Position numbers and translations under genes: made by a program. The notes under the pieces were generated by a model. That model searched no databases, was not told the DNA's origin, and saw only the letters and a list, made by a program, of their open reading frames with translations. A DNA stretch of 64,000 nt from Trachythela sp. YZ-2020. Taxonomy: Eukaryota > Cnidaria > Anthozoa > Malacalcyonacea > Clavulariidae. The stretch lies in contig JADLSH010000190.1 of assembly GCA_016169945.1 (NCBI GenBank), forward strand, positions 4,340,001-4,404,000. The letters run 5' to 3'. Below, one piece after another: positions 10,883 through 22,665 of this stretch; the first letter of the stretch is position 1; the number at the start of each line of letters is the position of its first letter.

Positions 10883-11757
10883 CTACGTGTGTGGAAAGAA
10901 TAAGAACACAACGAATTAGATAAATTAAGAGAGTTTTTGGGATGAAATTAGCATGGGGTGAGTGTGAAATAGCTTTGATACTGATTTGAAAATCATCAAG
11001 TCACATCGCATTCAGAAAGAATAAAAAAATACATTTCATGTACAATCTATTTCAGACGAATTTAATTCGCTATGGATTATATAATGATTAACACGAATCA
11101 CAATCAGAAATTCGTATTAACATATAGTTCTAGATGAATGTATTTAATTCGACACGATGATACGACATGAAATGCCGAAGACACGCGCTACAGACGTTTT
11201 ATCCCTTTGAGTAAAACGTCTTGGACGAATTTAATTTCATCAGACGAATTTAATTCATTTCATACGACGCACTACCGTCGAATTTGATTTGTTCAATCAA
11301 ATTCGTCTACAACCTCGATCGTACCCAGGCTCTTTCCTCTAACGCTCCTAGCTGCAGGAAATAGCCTGGTTGGAGCTGGTCACGTGTCAGATTTTGCTCG
11401 ATAAAATGAATATAAACTTAGGGATGGGTGATTGAGGAGCGTGTTGTCTTTTGTGATATTGTTTCGTTTGGAAAATAGTATTTTTGGATGATAAAATTGA
11501 AAATTTGCAACAAGAAATCGTGACAAATCATGACATCACTTCCCACTATATATCGTTAAGCCCGCAAAGCATTGGTGGGGTAATACCGCAATGCATTGGT
11601 GGGTATACTGAGCCGCTATTGGCCATCGGGAATTAATTTTTTCACGAAATCGTGACGAAATATATCGGGATTGCCCACAAGCTTCAGTCTCTTTTGCATT
11701 GTGCTTACAGCGAAGTAGTTGTCAAAGTTTATCAAAGGAGTGTCAGTTTTATATACA
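10883..11757. other. no gene seen; repeats of GACGAATTTAATTC
   Basis: Upstream of the first recognised receptor exon I find no coding signal. From 11050 to 11315 the motif GACGAATTTAATTC recurs at least three times, and an inverted pair (GAATTTGATTTG..CAATCAAATTC) lies at 11279-11308. Missing 5' exons of the receptor could be here or further right, but I cannot support any. Confidence 0.5.
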
Positions 11758-14130
11758 TCGAAGGCAAGTTTAAAAGGTGCGTGGTTCAAATTGTTATTAA
11801 AATAAATAGGTATTTTTCACTGTATTCTATGAAAATCGTAAGTCTGCATCAACGCCTTCGTCTGCATTTAGCAAAGTCAAAGACGTGATTGAGGTCAATC
11901 CGTATGAAAGAGTTTGATAGTATTACAAAGGTATACAACAACACACAACTCTATCGATAATATTCGCATTTTAATTGTATCCTTCTAAACGTTTGTGAAA
12001 GAAAGAGCTAGGCATTGTTCGAATATCCCTATATGACCCGACATTTATACTGACAGGTGTCGACTTTTTGCATTTCTAATATTCGCGTTGCAATTGTTTA
12101 AGGTCAAGTGAATATTAGAGTTCGTCGTTAAAGCCGCAAGTTTAAGTTAAAAGGTGAGAGGTTCAAGTTGTTATTAAAATAGATCTGCATTATCCCGAGT
12201 GTATCCTAAATTGATAAGTTTGCGTCAACGCCCTGCAGGTCTGTACAGTGTAAGACGCGCGTGGCTACGTTAACAGTTTATGTAATAGTTTTGTTATTAT
12301 AGCCTGTTAGATTGAAAGACTCAATCCAACAAATTCCGAGAACTTTAAAGGTTAAACAGTAACACAAGTCTTGAAACTACGATTTGTCAGTCAGTTCACA
12401 CATCAATTCAGAAGGCAGTTTATGTAACAGTTTTGTTATTATAGAACCGTTGAATTGAAAAAACGCGCGTGGCTACGTTAACAGTTTATGTAATAGTTTT
12501 GTTATTATAGAATAATATTTTGTTATATTGTCTTAGTAAGATATTGCTTGATCAATATATCCAATTCGAGACAAGCAATTCAGCAAAAATTACAGCAAAC
12601 AACACGAACATACGCAAGCGTTTTTGAAAACTTTCGTTTTCGTAGTAACATGTATAATGGAGGTACGAGCACACTTTTCCAAATACCGCGTCGCCCGCTA
12701 CAATGCACCACTTTCCTAGAATGTTCCCACTAACTCCATGACCCCTATGTTAAGCCCCCTAACTGAATTGCGCTTATGTCAGTTGCAAACTGGTTAACTT
12801 TATGCTAGAGACTCCCACGGCTCAACGCTTAGTTATATTTTTATGGCCATACGCGTAGCTATGGGTACCGCTTAATATTTAATCACAAACCGATTCGTAA
12901 ATTTGCATATTATATTGTAAATTCTAATGAGCCGACAATTTTAACAATTAAAACGCTACGCAACTGCGTATTAAGAGCTCACAAGAGGCGGACTCTATAG
13001 AGCACTATAATTTTATTGAAAATGTAACTTAGGGTAGGTGTTAGGAGTTCAAGTTGTTATTAAAATAGATCTGCATTATCCCGAGTGTATCCTAAATAGA
13101 TAAGTTTGCGTCAACGCCCTGCAGGTCTGTACAGTGTAAGATGCGCGTGGCTACGTTAACAGTTTATGTAATAGTTTTGTTATTATAGCCTGTTAGATTG
13201 AAAGACTCAATCCAACAAATTTCGAGAAACTTTAAAGGTTAAACAGTAACACAAGTCTTGCGCTTATGTCAGTCGCAAACTGGTTAACTTTATGCCAGAG
13301 ACCCCATGGCTCAACGCTTAGTTATATTTTTATGGCCATACGCAAAGTTATGGATACCGCTTAATATTTAATCACAAACGGATCCGTAAATTTTCATATT
13401 ATATTGTAAATTCTAATGAGCCGACAATTTTCGCAATTAAAATGCTACGCAACTGCGCATTAAGAGCTCACAAGAGGCGGACTCTATAGAGCCTATAATA
13501 TTGAAAATGTAACTTAGGGTGAGTGTTAGGAAAAATGCTGATTAATTAAAGGTGTTCCACTACATTGGCGACGCACTCTTCAGGAGCGGATAGTGCTTTA
13601 TTTATTTATTTAAAATTATTTATACACGGTAGCTTATCAACCTAATAGATCAATATAAAGTAAAAAGAATAGAATATTTTCTAGGATCGAAGTAATTAAA
13701 AAGGTTGCTTTTCATTTAGTGTACTATTCAAGTATTAAAAAAAGGATATAAAATTCACACAAAAATTACAGCAAACAACACGAACACACGCAAGCGTTTT
13801 TGAAAACTTTCGTTTTCGCGGTAGTATATATAATGGGGGTACGAGCACACTTTTCCAAATATCGCGTCGCCCGCTACCACCACTTTCCTAGAATGTGCCC
13901 ACTAACTCCATGACCCCTGTGTTGAGCCCCCTAAAATTGCGCTTATGTCAGTCGCAAACTGGTTAACTTTATGCTAGAGACCCCCACGGCTCAACGCTTA
14001 GTTGTATTTTTATGGACATACGCATAGCTATGGAGTATGGAATGGATACCGCTTAATATTTAATCACAAACGGTCCGTAAATTTTCATATTATATTGTAA
14101 ATTCTAATGAGCCGACAATTTTCGCATTAA
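11758..14130. repeat. composite repeat array (blocks X, Y, Z) leading into a LINE
   Basis: Three block types recur in direct orientation. X (GTTATTAAAATAGATCTGC...AACACAAGTCTTG) is at 12130-12374 and 13035-13260, with a diverged copy near 11758-11880. Z (AAAATTACAGCAAACAACACG...) is at 12583-12766 and 13762-13936. Y (GCGCTTATGTCAGT..GCAAACTGG...GAGCCGACAATTTT) is at 12767-13010, 13258-13497 and 13936-14130. A sub-repeat (CGCGTGGCTACGTTAACAG) adds copies at 12250, 12464 and 13141. The last Y joins directly to LINE coding sequence. There is no gene here. Confidence 0.75.
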
Positions 14131-15710
14131 AAACGGCGAAACAATAGAGACGAATGATATACCTGATGCTTTTAATAATCACTTTACAGATCTTGGCTAT
14201 ATTTTATCGCAAAATATTCCTGCATGTTTTATTCCACCAGAGAGTTATATCAGCGAATCAACGCAGGAATTCATTTTTTGCGACATAACTGAACAGGAAG
14301 TCTTCCAATTATTGTCAACAATGTCACCTACTAACGCTTCCGGTTTAGATAAATTGCCAGTGAAACTTGTCAAATTGGTTGCTCCCTACATAACAAAATC
14401 TCTTACAACAATATTTAATAGGTCTATATCTACTGGCATATTTCCATGTGACTGGAAAGTTGCAAGAGTTACTCCAATTTACAAAAGCGGTGCCAAATCT
14501 AATATGGACAATTATCGGCCTATATCTGTTATTTCGGTAATTGCCAAAACAATGGAGAAACTTGCACATAATCAACTCTATTCCTATTTACAACAGTCAA
14601 ACATACTAACAAATTCACAACATGGCTTCAGACCTCATCACTCCACTGCCACCGCATTGCTAAAAATGTCAAATCAATGGTATCGAAATATGGACGAACG
14701 CCTATCAATGGAGCTGTCCTCTTAGACTTAAAAAAGGCATTTGATACTGTTGACCATGACATATTGCTTCAAAAATTATACCTATATGGAGTGAGAGGTA
14801 AAGCCCATAACTGGTTTAAGTCGTATTTATCAAATCGTATCCAGTATTGTCAAGTTAATAGTAAATTTCGGAACCACGAACCACAATTACTGGCATTCCG
14901 CAGGGCTCCATTCTTGGCCCTTTACTATTTCTTATTTATATTAATGATCTTCCAAATAGTTTAGAAAATGCGGATTGTGATATGTTTGCAGATGATACTC
15001 AAATAGGAATAGCAAGTAATGACATAAAATCAATTACTGAAACGTTAAATAAAGACCTAGAAAATATATCAGATTGGATGGCAGCCAATAAATTAAGCTT
15101 AAACAAGAGCAAAACTGAATATATGATTATTGGTTCACATCAGAAACTTAAAAAGTGTAACTCTGATTTGCTGTTAGAAATTGGAAATACGCCTATTAAG
15201 CGTGTTAGCGCCACTAAATCACTGGGTGTGATGATCGATGAGACCTTAACTTGGCATTCTCAAGTTGAACTTATAACTAATAAAGTAAACAGCGGTCTTT
15301 ACGTCCTCAGACGATTGCGAGAGTTCGCGGACTTAAAAACTCTTGTTACTGCATATAAAACTCTAGTTCAACCACACTTTGACTACTGCTCACAAATATG
15401 GAGCTGTCTTGGAATTACCTTGCAAATAAATTGCAACGTTTACAAAACAGGGCAGTACGTATTATTGCAAGGCGAGGTTATGACCACAGGTCAGTAGACA
15501 TACTTAATGAGCTAGAGTTACCAAATCTCAGTGTAAGAAGAAACAATCAATTATGTACCATAATGTATCAGGTAAATAATAACATGGTACCGGACTATCT
15601 AATCGACCTATTTACCAAAACAAGTATGGTAGTGTACATGGTTATGTAACTAGACAGGCTGATTTCAATTTTGTGCCTCCGAAGCCAAATACAAACTTTT
15701 GTAAAAAATC
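14130..15710 (+). pseudogene. CR1/Jockey-like LINE reverse transcriptase, 5'-truncated, frameshifted
   Basis: The coding trace starts in the linker before RT (KNGETIETNDIPDAFNNHF) and runs through the RT fingers and palm: [15 protein letters not shown], then MFADDTQIG (the catalytic YADD-type box, near 14982), then the thumb and C-terminal region (LVQPHFDYCSQIW, LQRLQNRAVRII, FVPPKPNTNF). It changes frame near 14680-14720, between 14880 and 14985 (the PQGS box is destroyed), near 15400 and near 15620. No endonuclease domain or 3' tail is present. It ends abruptly at about 15710, where a second LINE starts in mid-RT. Confidence 0.85.
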
Positions 15711-17023
15711 TTATGAGCAAAGCTTTTGATTCACTCAGTCACTCGCTAACTCTTAAAAAGCTTGAAGCATATGGTTTCGCCCCAGCCTCATTGAGTCTCA
15801 TGAGGTCATTCTTTCAAAACCGTATGAACAGAGTCAAACTTGGTGAAACCAGAAGTCAGTGAAAGAAAATGAGTAGAGGATGCCCTCAGGGGTCTGCTTT
15901 TGGGCCGCTGTTGTGGAACCTCTTTCAGAATGACATGGCACAGTTTGTAAATAACACTAATTTGACAATGTATGCTGATGACCACCAGATCTATAAAGCC
16001 GGAACAGACTTGACTATGGTAAAAGACAGTCTAGAGAAAGAAGGGCAACAAACTGTATCGTGGTACCGAGAAAATTATCTTTTAGCGAACCCTGAAAAGT
16101 TTCAGACTATGATCATAAACACAAGAAACCTAAACACAAATGACCAAAATTTTGAAATAAATAGATGGCCAGGTCATTAAAAGTAATGACCATATCAAAC
16201 TACTTGGAGTAGATTTTGACGAGAATATAAATTTTAGCAGTCATATCAGTGAAATGTGTAAAAAGGCTGGCAAGAAAGTGGGGGTAATGATGCGACTACG
16301 CTATTTGATACCGTGCTCGGCGAAATTAACTATCTACAAGACATCCATTCTTCCGTTTTTGACTTACTGTCACGTAGTCTGGCATTTCTGTAAAGCGTCT
16401 GATAGAAGAAAGGTTGAGCGTGTCCAAGAACGTGCGCTTAGTGCAGTATACAGAACAAAGACAGACTCGTATGAAACACTTCTCAACAGAGCAGGACTAC
16501 CATCATTATACAATAGGATGCTTCAGGATGTAGCGATATATATGTATAAAGTTAAAAACGGACTTGTACCAAGTAGTGTTGCCGAATTATTTAGTTGTAA
16601 ACAAACAAATTATTCACTAAGAAATAGTGATTTCAACATACCCAGATTTAAAACTATTAGGTATGGTAAACATTCGGTAAGATATTTTGGACCAGTGTTA
16701 TGGTCAAAGTTGAGCGACCAGGTTCGGATGTCGGCTAGCCTAGATATATTTAAAAACACTATTCGTAAGACTGATATCGAGAGACTTTTAGATAACAACT
16801 GCAGATGTTGTGATCTCTGCAATGAATAACATTCTGCAACTTATATAAATATAGTATTAGTATCATATCAAATTTTGTTGGCATCTCACTCGATTGAATA
16901 ATAGTTAACTATTAGTATCATAGCCTTAAATAGTATCTTGTATTATATATTTTAAATTATAGTTTCTAAATAGTGTCACCAATTAGCTTGTAATAGTTAA
17001 ATAACTTTGACACTGAAATAAAG

Positions 17024-17095
<72 letters not shown>
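15711..17095 (+). pseudogene. second LINE reverse transcriptase fragment with 3' end
   Basis: It begins inside RT (SKAFDSLSHSL), continues with SRGCPQGSAFGPLLWNLF and TMYADDHQIYKAG, and then the LINE C-terminal region (KLTIYKTSILPFLTYCHVVW, VQERALSAVY, VLWSKLSDQVR) to a stop at 16829. A TGA at 15859 (just after RSQ) sits where related proteins usually have Trp, and there is a frameshift near 16170. The 3' end has AATAAAG followed by a long (ATT)n tail at 17026-17094, as in CR1-type LINEs. It is inactive. Confidence 0.85.
17026..17094 (+). repeat. (ATT)n microsatellite tail of LINE
   Basis: About 22 uninterrupted ATT units directly after AATAAAGTTT. It marks the 3' terminus of the LINE fragment to its left. 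Confidence 0.95.
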
Positions 17096-17096
<1 letters not shown>

Positions 17097-17237
17097 TCAT
17101 ATATGATGTTATTTAATAGCTTTATGTTTGAATCTAAATCTTGCGATGTGATTGGTTGATTGGATTGAAGAGCAATTTTGAAATATTCGTTTGCCGTTGA
17201 CCATTCAGAATTACTTTTAGGAAGTTTAATACCTTGA
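17095..17237 (-). mobile_element. inverted fragment of the R2-like LINE
   Basis: Read on the minus strand this encodes GIKLPKSNSEWSTANEYFKI...SNIKLLNNIIYEY, nearly identical to the plus-strand LINE at 17778-17894 joined to 22802-22820. It therefore contains the uninterrupted version of the site where the TTAA element landed (minus-strand sense: GCTATTAAATAACATC). It is a short, separate copy with no function of its own. Confidence 0.9.
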
Positions 17238-17353
17238 TTAGGCATCGAGCAGAGCCGTTCGGACGTACTCTGTACATGTCTAAAGTTTTACCGCAAATTT
17301 ATTACTTGAATCACAAATTATTTTAGAAATTAACACCAGTAAAGATTGTAATC

Positions 17354-17894
17354 ATGATTCGTTCCAGTTTTATCGCTATGTTATTGATTTGTGTCGTTTG
17401 TTCGTTCTGTGGGAAAGATTTCGTCACGCTTGGTCGTCACTCATGGCGATGTAAACAGCGAGTTCATCATCAAGCAGAACAAGATCACTCTGCTGAAAAT
17501 ACAGCAAAGCAAACGCCCGTCATGAATTCTCCTAATGTCATCATCTCAAGCCGTACTGCAGTCAAGTGTTGCTGTGGTAAAATATGTAAAGGTGCGCGAG
17601 GTCTTAAGATGCATCAGCGTAGTTGTAGAGTTATACATGGACTAAACAATGAATTATGTACAGACCTAGAAGAACAAGACAATCTTGACGCGGAAAATAT
17701 CAATGAAATGAATCAAACAATTAATAACGAAGCACCTACAGTTAACGAACAAAATATTCCAGCTTTAAAGAAAGGTATTAAACTTCCTAAAAGTAATTCT
17801 GAATGGTCAACGGCAAACGAATATTTCAAAATTGCTCTTCAATCCAATCAACCAATCACATCGCAAGATTTAGATTCAAACATAAAGCTATTAA
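17354..17894 (+). pseudogene. R2/NeSL-like LINE, N-terminal zinc-finger part
   Basis: The open frame starts at ATG 17354. It has two zinc-finger-like motifs: C16-x2-C19-x9-H29-x3-C33 and C74-x3-C78-x8-H87-x3-C91 (CGKICKGARGLKMHQRSC). N-terminal fingers ahead of RT are typical of R2/NeSL-type elements, where they help bind the target DNA. The frame is interrupted at 17894 by the TTAA element and resumes at about 22802. The finger part itself has no stop. The clade call is tentative. Confidence 0.75.
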
Positions 17895-18027
17895 AGATGG
17901 TCTACAGTCCGTTCTGCGCATGCGCGGAGTTTGTTTATTTTCGGGGACTCCTGCTGTTTTTCTCCCCAGTCTTATTCCCGTTCCATGCTCGCGTTATTTG
18001 TATTGCATCTTGTCCAAATTCCGAAAC

Positions 18028-18868
18028 GATGAGCGAGCCAAAATCTTCTTCGTCGAATTATTTATTCTTCGACTTCGGGCAGTAATATTGAGAAAAAAGC
18101 GAGCAGGAGGGAATATTACGCTAAAAGGGATGTTTCTAGCGTGTATTTGTTTGAGAATTTTACCCGATAGAGGGAAATCAAGGCAAAACATGCCTTGAAT
18201 TCAGACACAGATGTTGCCGAAATGCTGCTTGATAACTTCGACGCTACGGAATCCACACAGGCTTTGTGGTAAGAATTTTGCTTATACATAACAAGTTTCG
18301 AGTTTTGACATTTAAAAGCTATTACATAATTGTTATTTATACGGGTATTGCATCTTTCAGCGACGTGGAAACCCAGGCTGATGAAGCTAAATTTTCTAGT
18401 TCAAGGTATGTATATAAAATTACTAACAAATGGCTAAATATTCCCCACCACATTAGCCCATAGGATTCGTAACATTTTCATGATGAAACTGTGAATTTTC
18501 TATGATACAGTTCACCCTCAAACAAGATTTAGCCACCGATGAAGAGTGTTGTATTTAATATGTCAACACAATATTAAAAATTAAAGCAATTCCCCAGCTT
18601 ACACACTGATAGCTATTTCATATATTATTCATTCACTCACACACCAGTAATGAAATGTTTCTAAAATGGTGTAGATAATGATGTTTGCTGTGTGATTACT
18701 GTATGCCAAATGCATCTTCATCATTTTAACTTACAAGTGTCTTCATTTCAGATCTTTATATCCTCTTGAAGAGAGGACATTGACTGCTAGTAGTGGAAGT
18801 GAAAGTGATCAAGATGCAGACAGGACATGTACAATAATGGCAAACACACTTTCCTCTACCAACAAAAG
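18028..18868 (+). pseudogene. plus-strand spliced gene of the TTAA element (function unknown)
   Basis: Three exons with canonical sites and matching phase: 18028-18268 (donor TG|GTAAGA), 18361-18405 (acceptor TTTCAG, donor AG|GTATGT) and 18752-18868 (acceptor TTTCAG, donor AG|GTACAA). The start ATG opens MSEPKSSSS, but a 1-bp shift is needed to continue into SGSNIEKKASRREYYAKRD. An in-frame TAG follows FENFTR, and then comes AEMLLDNFDATESTQAL. Exons 2-3 encode acidic, Ser-rich sequence (TASSGSESDQDADR). Later exons may exist: 19609-19730 has an open stretch after TTTTGCAG. I recognise no domain. It could be the transposase or an accessory protein, now decayed. Confidence 0.55.
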
Positions 18869-20273
18869 GTACAATTGCTTTGTAATTTATGCATGGATCA
18901 ATTCTTGCTGTTACCATCCCCCCAGCAAATTGTATTCCAGGGGCCGGGAATTGGTTTGATGATTTTGTCCTGGGGATTTAGGCCGGGAATGTGCGAGATC
19001 TGGGGTCTGGTGAATAGCCACATAGGATCGCAGACTCGGGGGATGAGATTAACTAGTCTCTAGTCCTGTGCACACGTTATTTGCAGTGACAGGCAAAACC
19101 CCATCAAATGTTGGATATATAGCATATCCAAAAGATTGTTGACAATAGAAGAAGGGCTGCTGAGAAAGCAAAACAAAGAAGCACCTTGATTTTCTGTTGA
19201 AAGTATCTGTTTTTTTTATGTTAAAGTCCTTGCATTAGTTTTTCACCTTTGCCCAGGGGTTGAGAATTGTTAATTTTCAAATACCCGGGGGCTGTAAATT
19301 TGCAGTGAGCTTTAAAAAATGTACAAATCCTTGGGGTGTTGCCCGGCGGGGGAGGAAGGTAACAGCAAGAATTGATCCATGCATTAATGGTGAATGAATA
19401 AAAAGCAGTTTTATTAGAGACTTGGGTCTATCTATTCAATATACAAAGTTTAACAAATTATGATTTCTGTGTATTAATAGTATGAACCTCTATAAACCAC
19501 ACTCACAGTAGTTTGGTAGTTATATTGCTAACATGTGCATGCCAACCATGATGAAATAGCTGCAAAATTGTGTGCTGTAGAAACTTGGTATGCATATTTT
19601 TGCAGTTGCCAGAAAAGACTAAAACTCCATTTGAAAATGTATTTAGTTGTGAATGGAATGATATACAAAAACATATCTGTTTGAGGAACCCACCTGACAA
19701 ATCAGTTTCAGTTATGAGTTTCTCATCAGTGAATCTAATTTATTTGGTGTTCTCCTTTCATATATCTTGTACTGTATCTGGAATTGAGTACATTTCTTGA
19801 ATGGCAGAATGCCAGTTAACCCATTTTCTCAGTTTGCTTGATCATGCCGTACAGTAAGTACAGATATTAATTAAGTACTATGTAATGGATCAATATTTTC
19901 ACAAACGTACAGTCGAGCATACGCTGGGGGGAGGAGGGGGTTATACCAATGTACGCTTTTTAAAATGTCAATAATGGCTTTGAATGCACAGCAATATTTC
20001 CAGATCATTTACAGCTATTTTTGGCAAGAAAATTATTCTTCAAAAAATAAAACTGGACATTATTGTTTGCTAGTGTTTAGCAGAGTATCTGGTTAACTTT
20101 GTTATGGCATACAATCTAGATTGTATACAATATACATATGCTAATATTTGGCCGTGACCATCATTCTTGAGGTTCAGCATTTATTTTAAGAGTACGCTCT
20201 GAGAGGGAGGGGGTTGAAAAGGTGAGAGTACGCTCTGCACGCTTATGAAAATGTTGATAATTGTGGATGACCC
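18869..20273. other. interior of TTAA element without clear gene
   Basis: Contains a possible further exon of the plus-strand gene (19609 onward; PEKTKTPFENVFSCEWNDIQ in one frame), but its phase does not join cleanly to exon 3. Otherwise AT-rich with no recognised domain. Confidence 0.35.
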
Positions 20274-20798
20274 TTAGAATAAAATTATAATTTTACAACA
20301 ATGGAGGCCGATAACCTGTGTACATCCATTAGGAGAGGGGTAACGATTACATATATCAACTACGCAGCAACTTGGGACAACTCTTCGGTTTTCGCTTCGC
20401 TAAATGTCCATGCTGCCATAATACATATTGCCTATAGGCTGCATGGTGAAAATTTTCATTGTTTCTGTTGTTATTTAGGACCAGAACATCTTCTGTGTAC
20501 CTCATGGCAATATCCAAAATATTTCCATCAAGGACAATTTGTTGTAAAAGTGGTGTTCGTGAAATGCATGTCTTCTTGTTCTGGCACAGCATTTATTCTT
20601 CTCCTGAGTGTGTATTGCTATACAGTGACCACAGTTGCACCACTGAGGAGTATTATCAGGATCAGGGTTTGGTTCCGGAGCTCCATTCCCTCCTGCCAGT
20701 TCTCCATTTACTATATCAGCAAAGGTGGCTGGCTGTCTACGTAGTAATTCCAAGGCCAACCTACATAAGACAAGAACATTCATATCCTCCACTAGGTT
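20274..20798 (-). pseudogene. exon 3: P2X7-type zinc-binding (ballast) domain
   Basis: Acceptor TTTTCAG. It begins NLVEDMNVLVLCRLALELL, followed by an Asn/Pro-rich spacer and the domain core WCNCGHC...CC. Two 1-bp shifts, one after the CC pair and one after GHLAK, are needed to read the whole domain through PSCCVVDICNRYPSPNG. The stop is at 20274-20276. The Cys spacing and the HAAYRQ..LWQHGHL motif are the strongest evidence. Confidence 0.78.
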
Positions 20799-20997
20799 CT
20801 GAAAAGTCGATATGGGTATCATTGGTAAATCAATCACAAATAGGTGAAATATGAACTCTGGCATTAGAAAGGGTAAAAGAATGAAGTAGGGCAAATTGTA
20901 CCTTAATAGGTTAATTAGTTAATAAACTTAATTGTACCTTAATAGGTTAAGAACATTAGCAGATAGTTAACTAATTAATTCACAAGACATTTCTTCC

Positions 20998-21136
20998 TGA
21001 GTAAAATTGTCTGGCATTAATTAGAGCAAACGAAAACAGTTCGCCTCCTTGCAGCTTAATGGGTTATTAACCAAAGAGGGTAACATGTACCCGAGTTTGT
21101 TATTCTACTCTGTCTAATGCCAGACAATTTTACTCA
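20998..21136. repeat. inverted repeat in the intron of the P2X7-type gene
   Basis: TGAGTAAAATTGTCTGGCAT (from 20998) pairs with ATGCCAGACAATTTTACTCA (to 21136). Nearby, ATTGTACCTTAATAGG is repeated at about 20896 and 20931. It is probably a small MITE nested in the larger element. Confidence 0.6.
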
Positions 21137-21732
21137 TCAAGGGGAGATTCTTGCACCTTAATGAGTTAATATACCACAGTGATGGTTGAAATACACTGTA
21201 CATTTTAGGAGTTGATCAATATGAACAGATAAATGATATATGGTATAGGAAGATTGTTAATAATGGTATTTGTTTGCATGCCAATTTTTGTAATAAAAAG
21301 TCTATGCTTCATAGAAGACAACCAATTGTTGTTATCAGTTAATATGATATAGAAAATTAAGATGTGGACTGTTTATTGAATATCAGTTATTATAATATAG
21401 TAAAACATTCTATGATAGCATGCATTGCAGTAATTGCACATTTTCGATTCTGACCAGATAATACTGTGTATTTTCAATATTCTAAAGCACTTTTAGCTAC
21501 TGTTACTAACTGTCATCAAATTATAACCCTGATTTAAGTCAGGTAAAAGAGGACAAAAGTTGATAAATTCAAGTTTAGAAAAGATATGCATGCAAACACT
21601 TGAAACTTGTTGTGTGTAGGCAATTTGATGTATGCATACATACAGTATATATAGGCTGCATATATGAACCAGAGTCAAATTAAAATTTTGACAGCAAATT
21701 ATAATGAGGTTTATAACAACTAGTTTGCTTAC

Positions 21733-21928
21733 CACTAGTTGTTCGTGATTAGCTTGGTTTGCAGCAGCATTAGGTTCTTCCTGCAATTGTCTTCGTCCAA
21801 CTCCTCCCCTTGTATTTGCCCACCTCCCTTGCACCTCGTCCTCCCCCCAACCTTTAGTCTGCCTTTTCTCGCTTCCTTTACTATCATCCGTCCTCTCGAT
21901 CTCTGTCTTGCACAGAAAAATCAGAATC
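21733..21928 (-). pseudogene. exon 2: charged linker
   Basis: Acceptor TTTTAG, donor GTG|GTAAGC. In phase with exon 1 it begins DSDFSVQDRDRED and meets TGA. The following frame reads DDSKGSEKRQ...GRRQLQEEPNAAANQANHEQL. The low-complexity charged composition fits a linker. Confidence 0.5.
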
Positions 21929-22417
21929 CTAAAACAACAAGAGAGAATATGAGCAAAGGGCCACATTTTCCAATGGTATACAAGTTAATTTATTAGGCAG
22001 TTGTGATATCCAAGCTAGGAGTATACTTTTGAAGACCTGCTGACACTTCTGCCCGCTGATGAGCTGATCAAGCAGAAGTTATATTAAAACTCATTAACTA
22101 GAATATCAAGTATTATCAACTATCATGAAGTGAAATTATAAAATCATTAATACGTCTCCGTCGTCTCGTACCAAATTCACGTATGTGCTTTATAGAAATT
22201 ATAATATCATAGCAAATATAGTCCTTCGTGTAAGGCCCGTTCTATCGAAGAAAACTTAATGCAAGATCGGAAGTAGACATGAATTTGACATGAAAGGTTT
22301 GTCTTGCACTCGAGTTTACATATGTAAATGAATTGTAAAGCACAAAGAAAGTCCTGCCTGTTTTATATTCATGCGCCAAATTTTCATTAATAGAGGAAAA
22401 AATGTAAAAGTTCTTAC

Positions 22418-22665
22418 CGTATTGTCGCTATCGCTCTCTTGGACCCTTCTGTACTTGTTCATACAAGTAGAACCACAGTCTTCGCCATGACACGTACTCG
22501 AACAAAACGTATTCAAGCTTCGGCACGAAGCGTTTCTTTTAAACAACGGCCGCGGCATTTGCATACAGTTAAATTATATACATTAGGCAATGCCGCGGCT
22601 TGTTCTGTCTGCTTTACTTCTAATTCTTCAAGCGTCAAGAACCCCTCGCTTGCGTCGTCGGCCAT
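22418..22665 (-). pseudogene. exon 1: N-terminus and Cys-rich cluster
   Basis: ATG at 22665, donor ACG|GTAAGA at the end. The frame breaks at an AAAA run inside the Cys cluster (one base short). In the next frame the cluster completes as C-x6-C-x3-C-x4-C-x3-C-MN. The exon end is acidic (QESDSDNT). Confidence 0.65.

Larger units (their letters stand above)
20274..22665 (-). pseudogene. minus-strand gene of the TTAA element: Cys-rich motif plus P2X7-type zinc-binding domain
   Basis: Three exons on the minus strand: 22665-22418, 21928-21733 and 20798-20274. Exon 1 starts at ATG 22665 (MADDASEG) and encodes a TSO1-like Cys cluster (CKCRGRC, then CRSLNTFCSSTC, then CGSTCMN). Exon 2 is charged. 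Exon 3 encodes WCNCGHCIAIHTQEKNKCC, then ISRTPLLQQIVLDGNILDIA, then HHAAYRQYVLWQHGHLA and NRRVVPSCCVVDICNRYP. These match in order the cytoplasmic Cys-rich ballast domain of vertebrate P2X7 receptors, which also occurs as a free-standing domain in invertebrates. At least four 1-bp frame changes (exon 1, exon 2, two in exon 3) break it. No P2X channel part is present. Confidence 0.78.

Noticed and set aside
20274..22665. A true P2X7 receptor gene
   Set aside because: Only the cytoplasmic Cys-rich domain is present. There are no channel or membrane segments, and it lies wholly inside a transposon.
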